A stretch of DNA of 64,000 nt from positions 28,854,703-28,918,702 of the forward strand of contig CM055112.1 of the NCBI GenBank assembly GCA_029204225.1, read 5' to 3'. Below the pieces are notes generated by a model, which saw only the letters and a program-made list of their open reading frames with translations, was not told the origin of the DNA and did no database searches. This document shows positions 24,474 to 34,974 of this stretch, one piece after another (position 1 is the stretch's first letter; the number at the start of each line of letters is the position of its first letter). The translations under genes and the position numbers were made by a program. This stretch comes from Diphasiastrum complanatum. Its lineage: Eukaryota; Streptophyta; Lycopodiopsida; Lycopodiales; Lycopodiaceae.

Positions 24474-24967
24474 ATGTCGTCCAATCCCAGTTCAAGTTCT
24501 GATGATCCTGAAGCAAGCAAGCTCAACATCCAACTGTGCAAGTTAGATCTTATAGAGATGTAGACCTGGCACCAACAGGCGGAGTCCTTCTTCAAGGAAA
24601 TTAAATTTCAGATCCATGTCTTGACAGGTTATCAAATCCTGTACCTGGTACACATGGCATATGCCAATTATCATACCATGGCAAGATCATGTCAAATCAT
24701 AGCTCCACCTGTTAGGAATTATGTTTATAACGTATCTTTTGCAGTAGCCGACTTGCAACCTTATGGGTTCCCGTGGGGACCAAATACTGTCACAAGGACA
24801 CTCCAAAAGATAGAGCAAATGGCATACTTCAAGTACATTAATCAAGTTTTGCGGACAATAAGCACTTGGTTTTACAGAAGCGAATGAAGATCCACGCTTT
24901 TCCAAGTGCCAAGCGGAAGACATCACCGGTGTTGCAGTGGGTCCTGCAACAGATTAGGGGTGGATAA
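24474..24967 (+). pseudogene. Unrecognised coding fragment ending at an LTR-like start
   Basis: An ATG in good context (CCACCATGTCG, 24474) opens MSSNPSSSSDDPEASKLN. An in-frame stop follows about 29 codons in, and an open stretch with many Tyr and Ile runs from 24621 to 24887. Shifting one frame then gives a basic tail (MKIHAFPSAKRKTSPVLQW) that ends with TAA at 24965-24967, exactly one base before TGTTAGTAG. A stop placed against an LTR start is typical of the last ORF of an LTR element. No family was recognised. It may be the end of another non-autonomous element. Confidence 0.45.
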
Positions 24968-26055
24968 TGTTAGTAGATTCCAGAGAATCCCCAGATGCCA
25001 AGCCAAGCTGAAGACACAAGTTATCTCTCACCCATGACCTAGGAGGTCTTAGAAGGAGGAGAGCAGAAGAAGCTGAGAGCCAAGCATGAGAGCCGAGGAA
25101 GTACTAGCTAGGAAGACAATGAGTTATCTATGTGAGCCTACATGGTGTATCCTAAAGAAGGAATGACCATGTAGGAGCTAGTCATATTTCCTAGGCTTTG
25201 TAAACAAATGTAGACCCCCCCTTAAATTAGTTAGAGTGAGCCACCTTTTGATGGTGACCTTTAGTGGAAGGGCAAATTCCACATGTAATTTCTAATTTGA
25301 TGGAATTGCCACTTGGGCTCCACATGGACAGCCTTCTTACTTATTTAAGGGCCCCCTCTCTTGTGAAGGAGCTTTGAATGTATTGTCAGGTTCTCTTGAG
25401 CAAATAAAGAGGATCCTCCACGAGTTCTTGATGATTGCTAAGCTCCTTGTTCATGGAAATGTTCTTGAGTGAAATTTCTATGAGCATGCTTGAATTCCTT
25501 GCATTGTGGATTAACTACTTTCTTGTTTTCTAGTTTCTTGCTTAGCACTTCTTATTTATGGAATAAGGTAGAAATCAGTATTCAAGTAAACTAAATAGGC
25601 TGGTTTGTGGTGACATAGATCTTGCATACTCTCTTACAGCTCAGTTCTTGATTGTTCTTGAGCAATCTAATCATCAAGAAATGAGTGTTTCTTGATTCTT
25701 AGAGTGTTAAATGCTGCTAGGAATCTAGTTCCTTGTTTCTTGAATCTTGTTTCTTGTTTTAGTAGTTAATCTTGTCTTTGATTATTTTCTGATTTGGTAG
25801 ATAGTGGTAGGATTGCTCCCTATTCTAAAACGTTGATCCTCTTGAGCTAAAGATGGTTACATGGTTGGTTTATGCATGTAGCTGAGCATCGGAACTGTGT
25901 CTCCCACTGACAGGCTGGGAAATCCATGTTGAAATCGGAGTAACGCTTCCACTTGTAACTATTCTAATAAGAAGAAAAACCATAAAGAACCGTAACTAAA
26001 GAAGGAGTAAGAAAACATGAGAACCGTGTTCACAGATTCACCGAATCTATGAACA
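24968..26055 (+). repeat. LTR-like repeat with TATA and polyadenylation signals
   Basis: Starts TGTTAGTAG after a purine-rich AGGGGTGGATAA. A TATA-like TTATTTAAGG lies at 25341-25350 and AATAAA at 25403-25408. Its right third (about 25680-26055) is repeated in reverse at 42730-43090, so it is a multicopy repeat. The 3' edge and family are not established, and no PBS was found after it. Confidence 0.45.
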
Positions 26056-26910
26056 CCTTGCATGTCAGATCTAGAGCTTGCATGTCATGCCATCAGTGGC
26101 CTATCGTCCATGCATGTCAGATCTAGAGCTTGCATGTTAGATTTTAAGCTTGCATGTCAAATCTAGAGCTTGCATGTCATGCAATCTGTGGCCTATTGTC
26201 CATGCATGTTGTTCACAACCTTTGGACATCTTCATTACACCTTTAAGAACATGCATGCAAAGTTTCATACAAAGATATAGAGAAATTATTAAAATAGTGG
26301 AAAAAAAAACCCATAAAAAAATCATGTTTGCTGACCAATTTTTGACTTTTTCGACATGTTCTGATGGATCAAACCCACTATAGGTGCAATTAGACCCTAT
26401 CTACTATTATTCACCTACATGCAAGTCCCAAAGATTTTAATTATGCCTGATAACGATTCTTGCCAGTTAATTCTAGCCAAAATCATTGAATTTTGACCAA
26501 AATACTATCTTGATCCGATATTGACCATATAATTGGCATGGGATTATTAGACATAATGACTGAAAAATAGTAAGTACAATCCTAAAAATCACTGATCTAG
26601 AGCTTGCATGTCAAATCTAGAGCTTGCATGTCGGATTTGAAACTTGCATGTGTCCTACCATCTATGGCCTATTGTCCATGCATGTCAGATCTAGAGCTTG
26701 CATGTCGGATTTGAAGCTTGCATGTCACACCATGCATTGCCTAATGACCATGCATGTCACTTCAGACTGTTGCATGTCAAGAATCTATGAACCCTCATGA
26801 TTGCATGACTAGAATTTAAGAACCATCATGATTGCATGTCAAGAATCTAAGATCCATTTGGATTGCATGTCAAGAATCCAAGATCCAACATGATTGCATG
26901 TCGGAAAGAT
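26055..26910. repeat. TGCATG-rich tandem repeats
   Basis: Two blocks (about 26055-26215 and 26590-26910) of GCTTGCATGTCAGATCTAGA units inside a larger unit that includes GGCCTATTGTCCATGCATG. The last part changes to GATTGCATGTCAAGAATC units. The core is the palindromic RY-type motif CATGCATG or TGCATG. No coding potential. Confidence 0.85.
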
Positions 26911-26930
26911 TAAGACTTATGAAGAAATTT

Positions 26931-27173
26931 CTATGCTTTTGTTAAGCTAGATATGGTGTCATCGGAACTGGTCCCTTTAAAATAATCATATTTAATTTTA
27001 GAGATAGAAGTGAAGCGTGCAGTAGGACCCTCCATACCAAAGCTGATTATGAGTTCAAGTAGCTGAGCAGTGATTTCATCTAGATTTCTACGACTAGTAC
27101 TTTCACTCTGTCTTCGTAAAAACTCCTCTCTAAGCTTCCGGTATCTTTCTAATCTCGATTCTCTATCTGACAT
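26931..27173 (-). pseudogene. Gypsy-C gag N-terminus, inverted piece
   Basis: The minus-strand frame MSDRESRLERYRKLREEFLR onward is about 90% identical to the first 70 residues of the gag at 48353. It stops matching after FKGTS. The rest of the gag lies on the opposite strand at 27960-28160, starting at the residue where this piece ends. It is a gag scrap created by an internal inversion. Confidence 0.9.
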
Positions 27174-27223
27174 ACATTAGAGATGGAAATGGATCTTCGG
27201 ATTTCTTATAACTTTCCTAACTA

Positions 27224-27241
27224 TCCCCGGCAACGGTGCCA
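27224..27241 (-). other. Gypsy-C primer-binding site (tRNA-Asp)
   Basis: TGGCACCGTTGCCGGGGA on the minus strand is complementary to plant tRNA-Asp(GUC) 3' end with one mismatch and lies a few bases from the LTR end. A tRNA-Asp primer is typical of the Athila-type Gypsy lineage. Confidence 0.88.
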
Positions 27242-27246
27242 AAATT

Positions 27247-27830
27247 TGGTATATGTCGCACTGTACCAACAGGGTTAATATAGATTTTGTAGTGAAAAGT
27301 ATCGTTCCCACAAAGGACAACGTTAGAAAGTTATGTTTTTGGGGTAATTATGGCAGGTGGTTTCGAATGTTATTCTGGTTGTCGACAGACATTAAAAAGT
27401 AACTAGTATTACTTATATTTGGAATGGGTAATGTTAATGAATTCAGAACAACAATCTAGCCTCTATCAAATTGAAGGAAGCGCGTTCTACAAATGAAATG
27501 TTATCAGAGTAATACAACAGACTACACTCTGGCTGACTAAGGTGTCAATAGAGAATCGGAAATTATTCGATGTATTCGTGACTGTGCAAACAATTTAATT
27601 AATCGAGTTCACGAACTATTCGTTCCTAGACAATAGTCCTCAACAACTAAAGTCCAACTTAATGGTTAAAGAGTACGAATGGTTTTCGAGCACGTTAGAA
27701 ACTTATGTCAATGCCAATCAGGAAAACAGATCAGAGATTCAATTCTTCAGACAGGGACTGTCATCTCATTTGTATACATACTACTTAATTCAATGATTGT
27801 GCTAGACTGCACAAAGATAGTCGTTATTCG
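27247..27830 (-). repeat. Gypsy-C LTR, 3' part, inverted
   Basis: On the minus strand it ends CGACATATACCA before the PBS and matches about 47700-48278 in the opposite orientation. The LTR 5' end is not preserved. Confidence 0.8.
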
Positions 27831-27959
27831 AGTGTCAAAAAGAAAGTATTCATGACAGATGAATAAGATGATTTAAAGACAGTTCTTTAGAGCATGCTTT
27901 ACGGAAACACATATCAGAAATTCTACATGACTTTTACGGTTCATAAGAGTTATGGACTC

Positions 27960-28160
27960 GACTCATTACATTCGCCAAGATAGCTATGTCTCACAATTTA
28001 GCCAATTCGAAAAATGAGGGAACTGACGTAGACAAACTACGAATTTTCCCTGGTCTGCTAAGAAAGCAGGCGCGTATCTAGTATAGCCAGGTAGAACCAG
28101 GCCATGTAGGAACCTGGTACCTGTTGAAAGATGAGTTTTTGAACCAGTTCAGAGAGCATT
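27960..28160 (+). pseudogene. Gypsy-C gag, middle part
   Basis: Plus-strand DNA matching 48560-48755 (SYVSQFES region to FLNQFRE), with several stops and a frame break. It continues the gag whose N-terminus lies inverted at 26931-27173. It is cut at 28160 by the 5'-truncated N2 element. Confidence 0.85.
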
Positions 28161-28162
28161 TG

Positions 28163-28610
28163 TCTTCAAGAGTCCATCACAACACATGTTGAATCTTTTG
28201 AAATTTTTCATTTGGAAGTGCATTGTTTGGTTCAAGATGCAAAGATAGATGTAACTTTTATGAAAGTAACTTGGATTTATTTTATGTCCTTGGAAAGTAT
28301 TTTGCTTGTAACTTTGGACAAGTTCAAACTTATTGTTATTATCCAAGAGAAATCAATCAAGAATAAGGAGCAATCACAAAATGAAAATAGTTTCATTTAT
28401 GCTCTCATGTCAACTTATGAAGAACAATTTTGCTTTGAAGAGATTTTTGTATCTCAAAGGTGGATTAAGGCAATACTAGTTGAGTGTGATGCCTTAAAAG
28501 ATAGCAAAATATGTTTTCCTTGTAAGCTTACATTAGTTATAAAGTCAAGAAAATGGAAATATCTTCATAATGTAGGATCTTTGGAGGCCAAAAATCTTGT
28601 ATATAGATAA
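28163..28610 (+). pseudogene. N2 element: truncated unknown ORF, relative of the N ORF
   Basis: An open frame of about 149 codons is already open at the truncation point and runs into the following LTR. Its residues around FCFEEIFVSQRWIKAILVE align with ICFSEIIAQNWSKAILVE at the start of the ORF in element N (41113). The protein is rich in Ile, Leu, Lys and Ser and has no motif I recognise. Similarity between two separate insertions suggests the ORF belongs to the family. It is not gag, protease, integrase or RT. Confidence 0.6.
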
Positions 28611-29387
28611 ACACACATGTGTGGAGCCTGTTCCCACGTGTGAAACTAGTGTACTTGTCATTTACCATAATCATATAGTATGTACATATGATTTAATTCA
28701 AGTTCGAGTGGCTAAAAAGGCCAAAAACCAGTTTTCTAGACATATGACACATGGCATCAATCTATTGATTGCATGAGCCACATCCTTTGGTTAGGTGTCA
28801 TATCCCATGTGTAGAGGACACCTCACACATGTGGAATAAGCTGAAGTAGGCAAATTTTGAGTTCTAGAAGATTTCAAAGTAGATCTCCATATAGAAGGAA
28901 AATAGACCAAAAGTGCTCAAAATAGAAGGTTTTGTCCAAGTGTCAGTTTTGCATGATGAATCATCATATGACAAAGCACCTTCACACATGTGGGATCAGA
29001 GGGATGATCAGTACCACGAGCTCCCACGTATTGTATATATAGAGCCACATTTGGCCATAATCATAGTGAGACACCAATCTTGGTTTTGGAAGCAATTTTG
29101 AGTGATTCTCTCCATTTGTCTACATTTGTTTTGATTGTTTTGAGGTTCTATCAATGTGTACATGATTTTCAGGTTGGAGGCCGTACTTAGACAGTGTTTC
29201 ACAAGTGTGAAACCATAAAGTACACTTACCTTCAATTAATGATTGTTCTTGTTAGGATTTTGTGTCTAGAATTGATCTAGATTGATCTTAATCTGAAGTA
29301 GATTGATAGATCAAGTAATCTGACAACCAATCCCTCTTGAGGATCAGATTAGGATCCACTCTTGGTCCTTTTTGCACTTTTTCCACA
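28571..29387 (+). repeat. N2 3' LTR
   Basis: About 817 bases, TGTAGGATC to CTTTTTCCACA, nearly collinear with the two LTRs of element N. The start is shortened relative to N. G-box CACGTG at 28635-28640. A degenerate palindrome TTCACAAGTGTGAA lies near 29202. Confidence 0.85.
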
Positions 29388-30388
29388 AGTAGGACTGGTA
29401 TCAACTGAAGAAACAGAGATGGAGATAGAAATAATTGTGGATGGAACAGGAAGAGAGGTAGCGACAACAGAAATCGGAGAGGGGGTCTGCACAAAAGAAG
29501 AAGTGGTGGTGGTTGATGGAGTAGTTAGTGTGGTAGTGGAGACACGTCTTCGTGTAACAGGTGGATGTGGATGTAGAGGCAACGCCATGCATTCGTTTGT
29601 TGGCCGTTGTGTTAATGACTGCAGGTTGGGAGGAGGTAGATGCTTGAGATGGTGGATAAAGGTTAGTATGTGGCACAAGGGTAGACAGGAGGAATGAGCG
29701 TTGGAAACCGCACACTTTTGCCTCGAGAAGTGCGCAAGCAAAGTTATACAATAGGGGGCTTGCTGCGATTCGCTCATGGTTGTTGGGTTTGATAGAGTTT
29801 GTTAGTTCTCGAATAAGGAAGTTATGCCAGTCGTATGGCACAACGGAGGGGTTAGGGAATTCCAGCAAGGATTCCACTATCTGACTCAGCAGTGTAGATT
29901 GGATTCTGTCCTTGCAAAATGTTGAAATAACCAAAAAGTTACTCAACAGATGCACAGCCGCCTGAATGATGGGTTCCGTGATAGCTTTTATCAAGTAACC
30001 ATTGTTAGTCTGGATGGGGATTTCTGGTGTGGTTTGGGTGACGAATGGTTTGATCAGAGCTTTGGCGTGGCGATGGGAGATGGGTTGACGATCACCGGAC
30101 ATAATGACAATGGTGACCATCGAGTCAGCATTAATCCTGACCTTGTATGTCGTACCTTGGTACAAGAAGTGGAAACGAGCCTTGACCTCGTCCCAGGTGG
30201 CGTAAGTGTGAAGGGCGAGGCCCATGTTAATCTCATAATGGAAGAGCGCCGGGTAAAAACCCATTGTTGCTAGAAGTGGGCTGGCTGTCTATAGTATCAG
30301 AGGGTAGAGGCCAAATCTGTGTGGCCTCGGGGATGTCACGTTGGATCATTTGCTTGGCGCCAGAGTCTTTAGAGGATGAGGAGGTCAT
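29349..30388 (-). pseudogene. Orphan gene-like ORF, unknown protein with two frame shifts
   Basis: On the minus strand an ATG at 30388 opens MTSSSSKDSGAKQM and runs 51 codons to a stop at 30233. A second frame takes over at 30264 (a one-base change within a run of T) and gives a plausible globular segment (TYKVRINADSMVTIVIMSGD, then PYDWHNFLIRELTNS) to about 29620. The frame open to 29349 supplies a Pro/Thr/Ser-rich, basic tail ending KRTKSGS, whose last residues lie in the N2 LTR read antisense. Original length was perhaps 340 residues. I recognise no domain. A TATA box lies about 250 bases upstream. It could be a host gene relic or a retroelement ORF. Confidence 0.4.
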
Positions 30389-30640
30389 GTTACCGGTAAT
30401 GATTAGAGGTCGAAAAAGTAAGAAAAACGGTGGAGAATGAAAAAAGATGTGGAAACAGTAGAAAATTGAGAATAATAAGTGTTGGATGACAATGATTGTA
30501 GTTTAGAGCGCAGATCGGTGTTTAATATGAGCAGATGACAGCTGGTAGAAAGTTTGGTCGAAAACAGAAAACTTGGTATTTTCAGTGGAAATTTTGTTAG
30601 AGCTTCGGTAGCAAAGATGACAAATGACTTGAATTCAGCC

Positions 30641-30650
30641 CTTATATAGC
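30641..30650 (-). promoter_or_regulatory. TATA box upstream of the orphan ORF
   Basis: GCTATATAAG on the minus strand, about 250 bases before the ATG at 30388, with no closer candidate. Inferred from sequence and position only. Confidence 0.5.
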
Positions 30651-30743
30651 GGAATTTAGAGTGCGTATTAGGTGAAATTCACTTTCCCTTGTTCAGTTCC
30701 AACCAAATTTTGGCAGACACCTTCTTCACAAAATTCTAAGACC

Positions 30744-31053
30744 TCAGGGAAGTCTGCGAGAGTTCAGAAGGTGATTTGACTGCTATGCGAAGGTTCTACG
30801 AGGGTTCAGGTTGTCTGCGAGGGTTCAACTCTCGCAGGAAGTGATCTCTCGCACAAATTGTTTCTGTGATTGGATTTTTAAGATCAGGCCATGTAGGCAG
30901 GCTAATTTCACTACTCTGATTCCATTTAGACACCTTGCGAGGGTCGGTAAGATGATTTTGATTTTCTACGAGGGTTCTAAAAATTTTGCTTTTGGAAACT
31001 CTCGCATACACTAAAAAATGATGATTCTTCTATCAAGAACTCTCGCAAAGATT
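30744..31053. repeat. Cluster of TGCGAGGGTTC motifs in both orientations
   Basis: About nine copies or near copies: TGCGAGAGTTC near 30748, TGCGAAGGTTC near 30785, TACGAGGGTTC near 30797 and 30967, TGCGAGGGTTC near 30816, TGCGAGGGT near 30937, and reversed CTCTCGCA near 30830, 30846, 31000 and 31042. The cluster lies 100-400 bases upstream of the TATA box. Confidence 0.7.
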
Positions 31054-31059
31054 TTCATG

Positions 31060-31440
31060 GATGCATCTAGGTCAGATCTAGTGACTGTCCAATTTTCAAG
31101 AGCTATCTCTCAGGGGATCTCAAAAAATCATGAAAAAAGTGCTCTTTTAGAGTGTTTTTTTGACAAGATCTCAAGATTTTCTGATTTTTAACTTTTATAA
31201 ACTAGTAATCGGCTTCATCCAGGCTTGATCCGACTGTTGGTAGTTCTCTGAAAGTTCTGATGGATTCTTGGTAGTAGATCCATCACTCAATCTGATGATC
31301 TGCTTTCTTTTTTATCCTATCAGGATTTGGATCCTCCTTGGATTCTGATGGATTTCCATGATCTTGCCAGATCTGGCTGAATCTTGATGGATCTAGCTTG
31401 ATTTGGCTTGATCTCCTTAGATCTAGCGGTGATGGCTGAG
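31060..31440. other. Spacer, no gene seen
   Basis: AT-rich, with repeated GATGGATCT and CTTGATCT-like words toward 31400. No coding feature is supported. Confidence 0.4.
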
Positions 31441-31487
31441 CAAATTAACTTTTTGTAATGTGCCGCCCCCAATCTGGATCTGTCTCA

Positions 31488-31910
31488 CTATGGTGGCCAA
31501 TACTTGTGAAACCGGCTACCGTTGATGGGTGTGTCGAATGGCGTCCCATCTAGCTTTTCTAAGTTCACGGCCCCATGATTAAGAATTTTCTTGATCCTAT
31601 AAGGACCTTCGCCCATGAATTTTAACTTCCCCTTGATCGCCTTGGTTTTATACATCAGGACCAGATCTCCTGAAGGAAGATCCTTCTTTTGTAGTCTACG
31701 ATCATGCCAAGCTTTGCATCTTTTCTTTTCAGCTACTAGTGCATGCACAACTAGTAAGCGTGTTTCACAGAGTCTATGCAAAGCTTTGTGGCATAGCTAT
31801 AGAGATTTGGACTCATTAAGACATTGCGCGATGGCAATCCTTAATGAAGGAACCAAAAACTCTATTGGGATCACAGCATCCTGACCATATACCAACTGGA
31901 AGGGTGTTTG
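31488..31910 (-). pseudogene. Gypsy-F integrase, C-terminal part
   Basis: Minus-strand remnant with FQLVYGQDAVIPIEFLVPS (about 31900-31840), a stop, then the integrase C-terminal tail (KAWHDRRLQKKDLPSGDLVL and MGEGPYRIKKI). It is a Ty3/Gypsy integrase related to Gypsy-D but clearly different in sequence. Its 5' side joins RNase-H-region sequence at about 31910, so the catalytic core (D, D, E) is missing. It cannot be functional. Confidence 0.85.
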
Positions 31911-31939
31911 ATCATTGCTTTCTTTATATGCTGAACTTC

Positions 31940-33140
31940 TTAACCGCATAGATCATTGCCAGTGCTTCCCGCTTTGTTGTTGAATAATTCATTTTGGTAT
32001 CACTGAGATGTCTTGCAAATCGGATTGTAAAATCCTTTTTGTGTTCACCAGGCTAGGTTAATACTACTCCAACTGCATACTTTGATGCGTTCGTATGCAC
32101 ATGAAACTCAATGGACCAATTGGGTGGTCGTAAGATTGGTAATGAGACCAATGCATTCTTAATCTTCTGGAAAGCCTTTATGGCTTCCTCATTCCAATGT
32201 GGATCCATTGTGAGCTTGTAAATTGGTCTGGGCTAACTCCGCAAAATCAAGAATGAAGATCCTATAATAGTTAGCATGACCCATGAAAATGTAGACCTCG
32301 CGGATCGTCCCCAGTGGTGGTAGATCAACAATGATCCTCATCTTTGATAGATCTGTGGCGATATCGTGTCTTGACACTATATGGCCGAGTATCAAGCCAT
32401 GTGTCACCCAGAATTGACATTTTTTTGAATTCAGAGAGATCTGGTATTCGCGGCATTTTTGTAACACCTTCTCCAAATTGGATAAGTGTTCTGAATCTGG
32501 TCCATGCACGCATAGATCGTCCAAGAAAATTTCCAGAAGTTTTTGCAAATAATCTTTGAATGTCGCCTACATGACTCGCTGGGAAGTGCTTGGGGCATTG
32601 CAAAGTCCGAATGACATCACTTTATAGGCATAAGTTCCCCATTCCATGGCGAATGTTGTCTTGTGCTGGTCCTGGGGGGCTATTTTCACCTGGTTGTAGC
32701 CGTTGAAACCGTCCAAAAAACTGTAGGCTTCGTCGCCAACTACTCTATTGAGGACACTTTCCATAAATGGTAAAGAAAAATGGTCCTTTCTGGTGACTGC
32801 ATTAAGCACCTTCAGATTCACACATATACGCATTTTGCCATCCTTCTTGGGTACTATAACTATCGGCGATACCCATTCCGTGTGCTTAATTTCAAAGATG
32901 AAATCTGCATCCATCAGCTTCTGCAACTCCTGCTTGATCAGCTCAATATAATTCGGGTTGCAACGGTAATAAGGGCTTACCTTGGGGATTGCTCCGTCCA
33001 CCAAGGGTATGGTGTGTTGGACTACTGTTGGCGGAATGCCCTTTAGATCACTATAGCTCTAGGCAAAACAGTCTTTATATTCCACCAACAAAGATCGTAG
33101 TCTCTTGAACTGCATTGGTGTTAATTGCTCTCCCACATGC
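31940..33140 (-). pseudogene. Gypsy-F reverse transcriptase
   Basis: On the minus strand: QLTPMQFKRLRSLLVEYKDCFA, then KDGKMRICVNLKVLNAVTRK, FLDGFNGYNQVKIAPQD and the catalytic FLDDLCVHG (the usual first Tyr is Phe), followed by the thumb (CQFWVTHGLILGHIVS). Stops occur at about 33055, 32570 and 32188, and RNase H is only partly readable. This enzyme copies element RNA to DNA in the Ty3/Gypsy family. Its N-terminal side runs without a break into the ~365-bp repeats at 33141-34965, which keep the same frame. Confidence 0.9.
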
Positions 33141-34965
33141 ACCATCCTTTCTTGGGGATAGATACTCAGAACCCATTGGATTCGGTGCATACCATCCAGA
33201 ATCACAAACGAGGGGTGGCCATAGGTTTGTGAGCCTATTACGAACCAAATAGATCCAATCCTGCTCAAATCCAATGTCATTTGCCCCAAACCAGTTTTCA
33301 TGCCGGAAACAACGCAGTTAGGACAGGAGAAATGGACTAGTTAGGGCATGGAAAATGGACTAGTTTCACATTGTTCCGTCCTTCGGCCTCGATTTCTTTG
33401 AACGATGTCAACTTTGCTAGATTTCGATTCTGGCCATTGGGTAATCTTGCGGGAGGCTTTTGGAATAGACCAGACGTGAAACAGGTAGTTTCTCAATCTA
33501 TAACGTCCGTTTTAAGTGACCTCCCGAAAAGGGCTTCAGGGATAGTCCTTGGTGCATACTGTCCAGAATCAGAAATAGGGGGTTGGCCACAAGTTTATGA
33601 GCCTATTATGGACCAAACAGATCTAATCCTGATCAAATCCGACGTCATTTGTTCCAAAATAGTCTCCATGCCAGAAACAACACAGTTAGGGCATGGAAAA
33701 AGGACGAGTTTTGCATTATTTTGTCCTTCATCCATGGTCTCTTCAAACAGGGTCGGCTCCTCTTGCTTTCAATTTGGTCCAGTGGATAGTGTCAAGGGAA
33801 ACCTGTAGGAATAGACCAGACTTGAAACGAGTAGTTTCTCAGTCTATAACGTTCGTTTGAAGTGACCTCTATAAAAGGGTCTCAGAGAAGGGGGTAGGTA
33901 CTTGAATTCAACCGGATTCGGTGCATACTATCCAAAATCACAAACGGGAGGTGCCCATAGGTTCGTGAGCCTGTTACGGAGCAAACAGATCTAATCTTGT
34001 TCAAATTTGATGTCCTTTGTCCCAGAACAGTCTTTATGCCAAAAACAACGTGATTAGGACATGGAAAAGGGACTAGTTTTGCATTATTCCGTCGTTTGGC
34101 TCTAGTTTCTACGAACGGTGTCGGTTTTGCTAGCTTTTGATTCTGGCCAGTGGGCAATCTCATGGGGAGCCTATAGAAATAGACCAGACGTGAAACAGGT
34201 AATTTTCCAGTCTATAACGTCCGTTTTAAGTGACCTCCCAAAAAGGGCTTAAGGGATAGTTCTCAGAACCAATTGGATTCAGTGCATACTATCCGGAATC
34301 ACAAACGGGGGTTGGCTTGTGGTCCAAAATAGACTCACAAACCTCTTGCCACCCCCCGTTTGTGATTCCGGGTAGTATGCACCAAATCCGATGGGTTCCG
34401 AGAACTATCCCTGAAGCCCTTTTTGGGAGGTCACTTAAAATGGACGTTATAGACTGAGAAACTACCTGTTTCATGTATGAATAGTTCCTACAGGCTCCCC
34501 GCAAGATTACCCATTGGTTGGAATCAAAAGCTATTGAAGCCGACACTGTTTGAAGAAATCGGGGCCGAGAGACGAAAGAAAGCGAAACTAGTCCATTTCC
34601 CATGCCCTAATTGCGTTGTTTCTAGCATAAAGACTGTTTTGGGACAAAGGACGTCGAATTTAAACAAGATTGGATTTGTTTGGTCAGAAATAGGCTCACA
34701 AACCTATGGCCACCCCCCGTTTGTGATTCCGGGTAGTATGCACCGAATCCTATGGGTTCCGAGAACTATCCTTGAAGCCCTTTTTGGGAGGTCACTTAAA
34801 ACGGATGTAATAGACTGAGAAAGTACGTGTTTCACGTTTGGTCTGTTCCTACAGGTTCCCCGCAAGATTGCCCATTGGCAAGAATCAAAAGCTAGTAAAG
34901 GCGACACCGTTCGAAAAAACCGGAGCCGAAGGACAGAAGAATGTGAAACTAGTCCATTTCCTTTA
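33141..34965. repeat. Tandem and inverted ~365-bp repeats
   Basis: The landmark GTGCATAC recurs at 33185, 33552, 33921 and 34282 (spacings 367, 369 and 361). It then appears inverted (GTATGCAC) at about 34375 and 34736 (spacing 361). Units share AGTTTCTCAGTCTATAACGT and CACAAACGGGGG. Orientation flips near 34330, making a large imperfect palindrome. The first unit reads in frame into Gypsy-F pol. A lone partial unit lies at 44613-44790. Confidence 0.9.
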
Positions 34966-34974
34966 AAGGCAAGG

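Noticed and set aside
26055-26910. CRISPR-like array of short repeats
   Set aside because: Repeats are degenerate, spacers are not unique, and the window is plant nuclear DNA.
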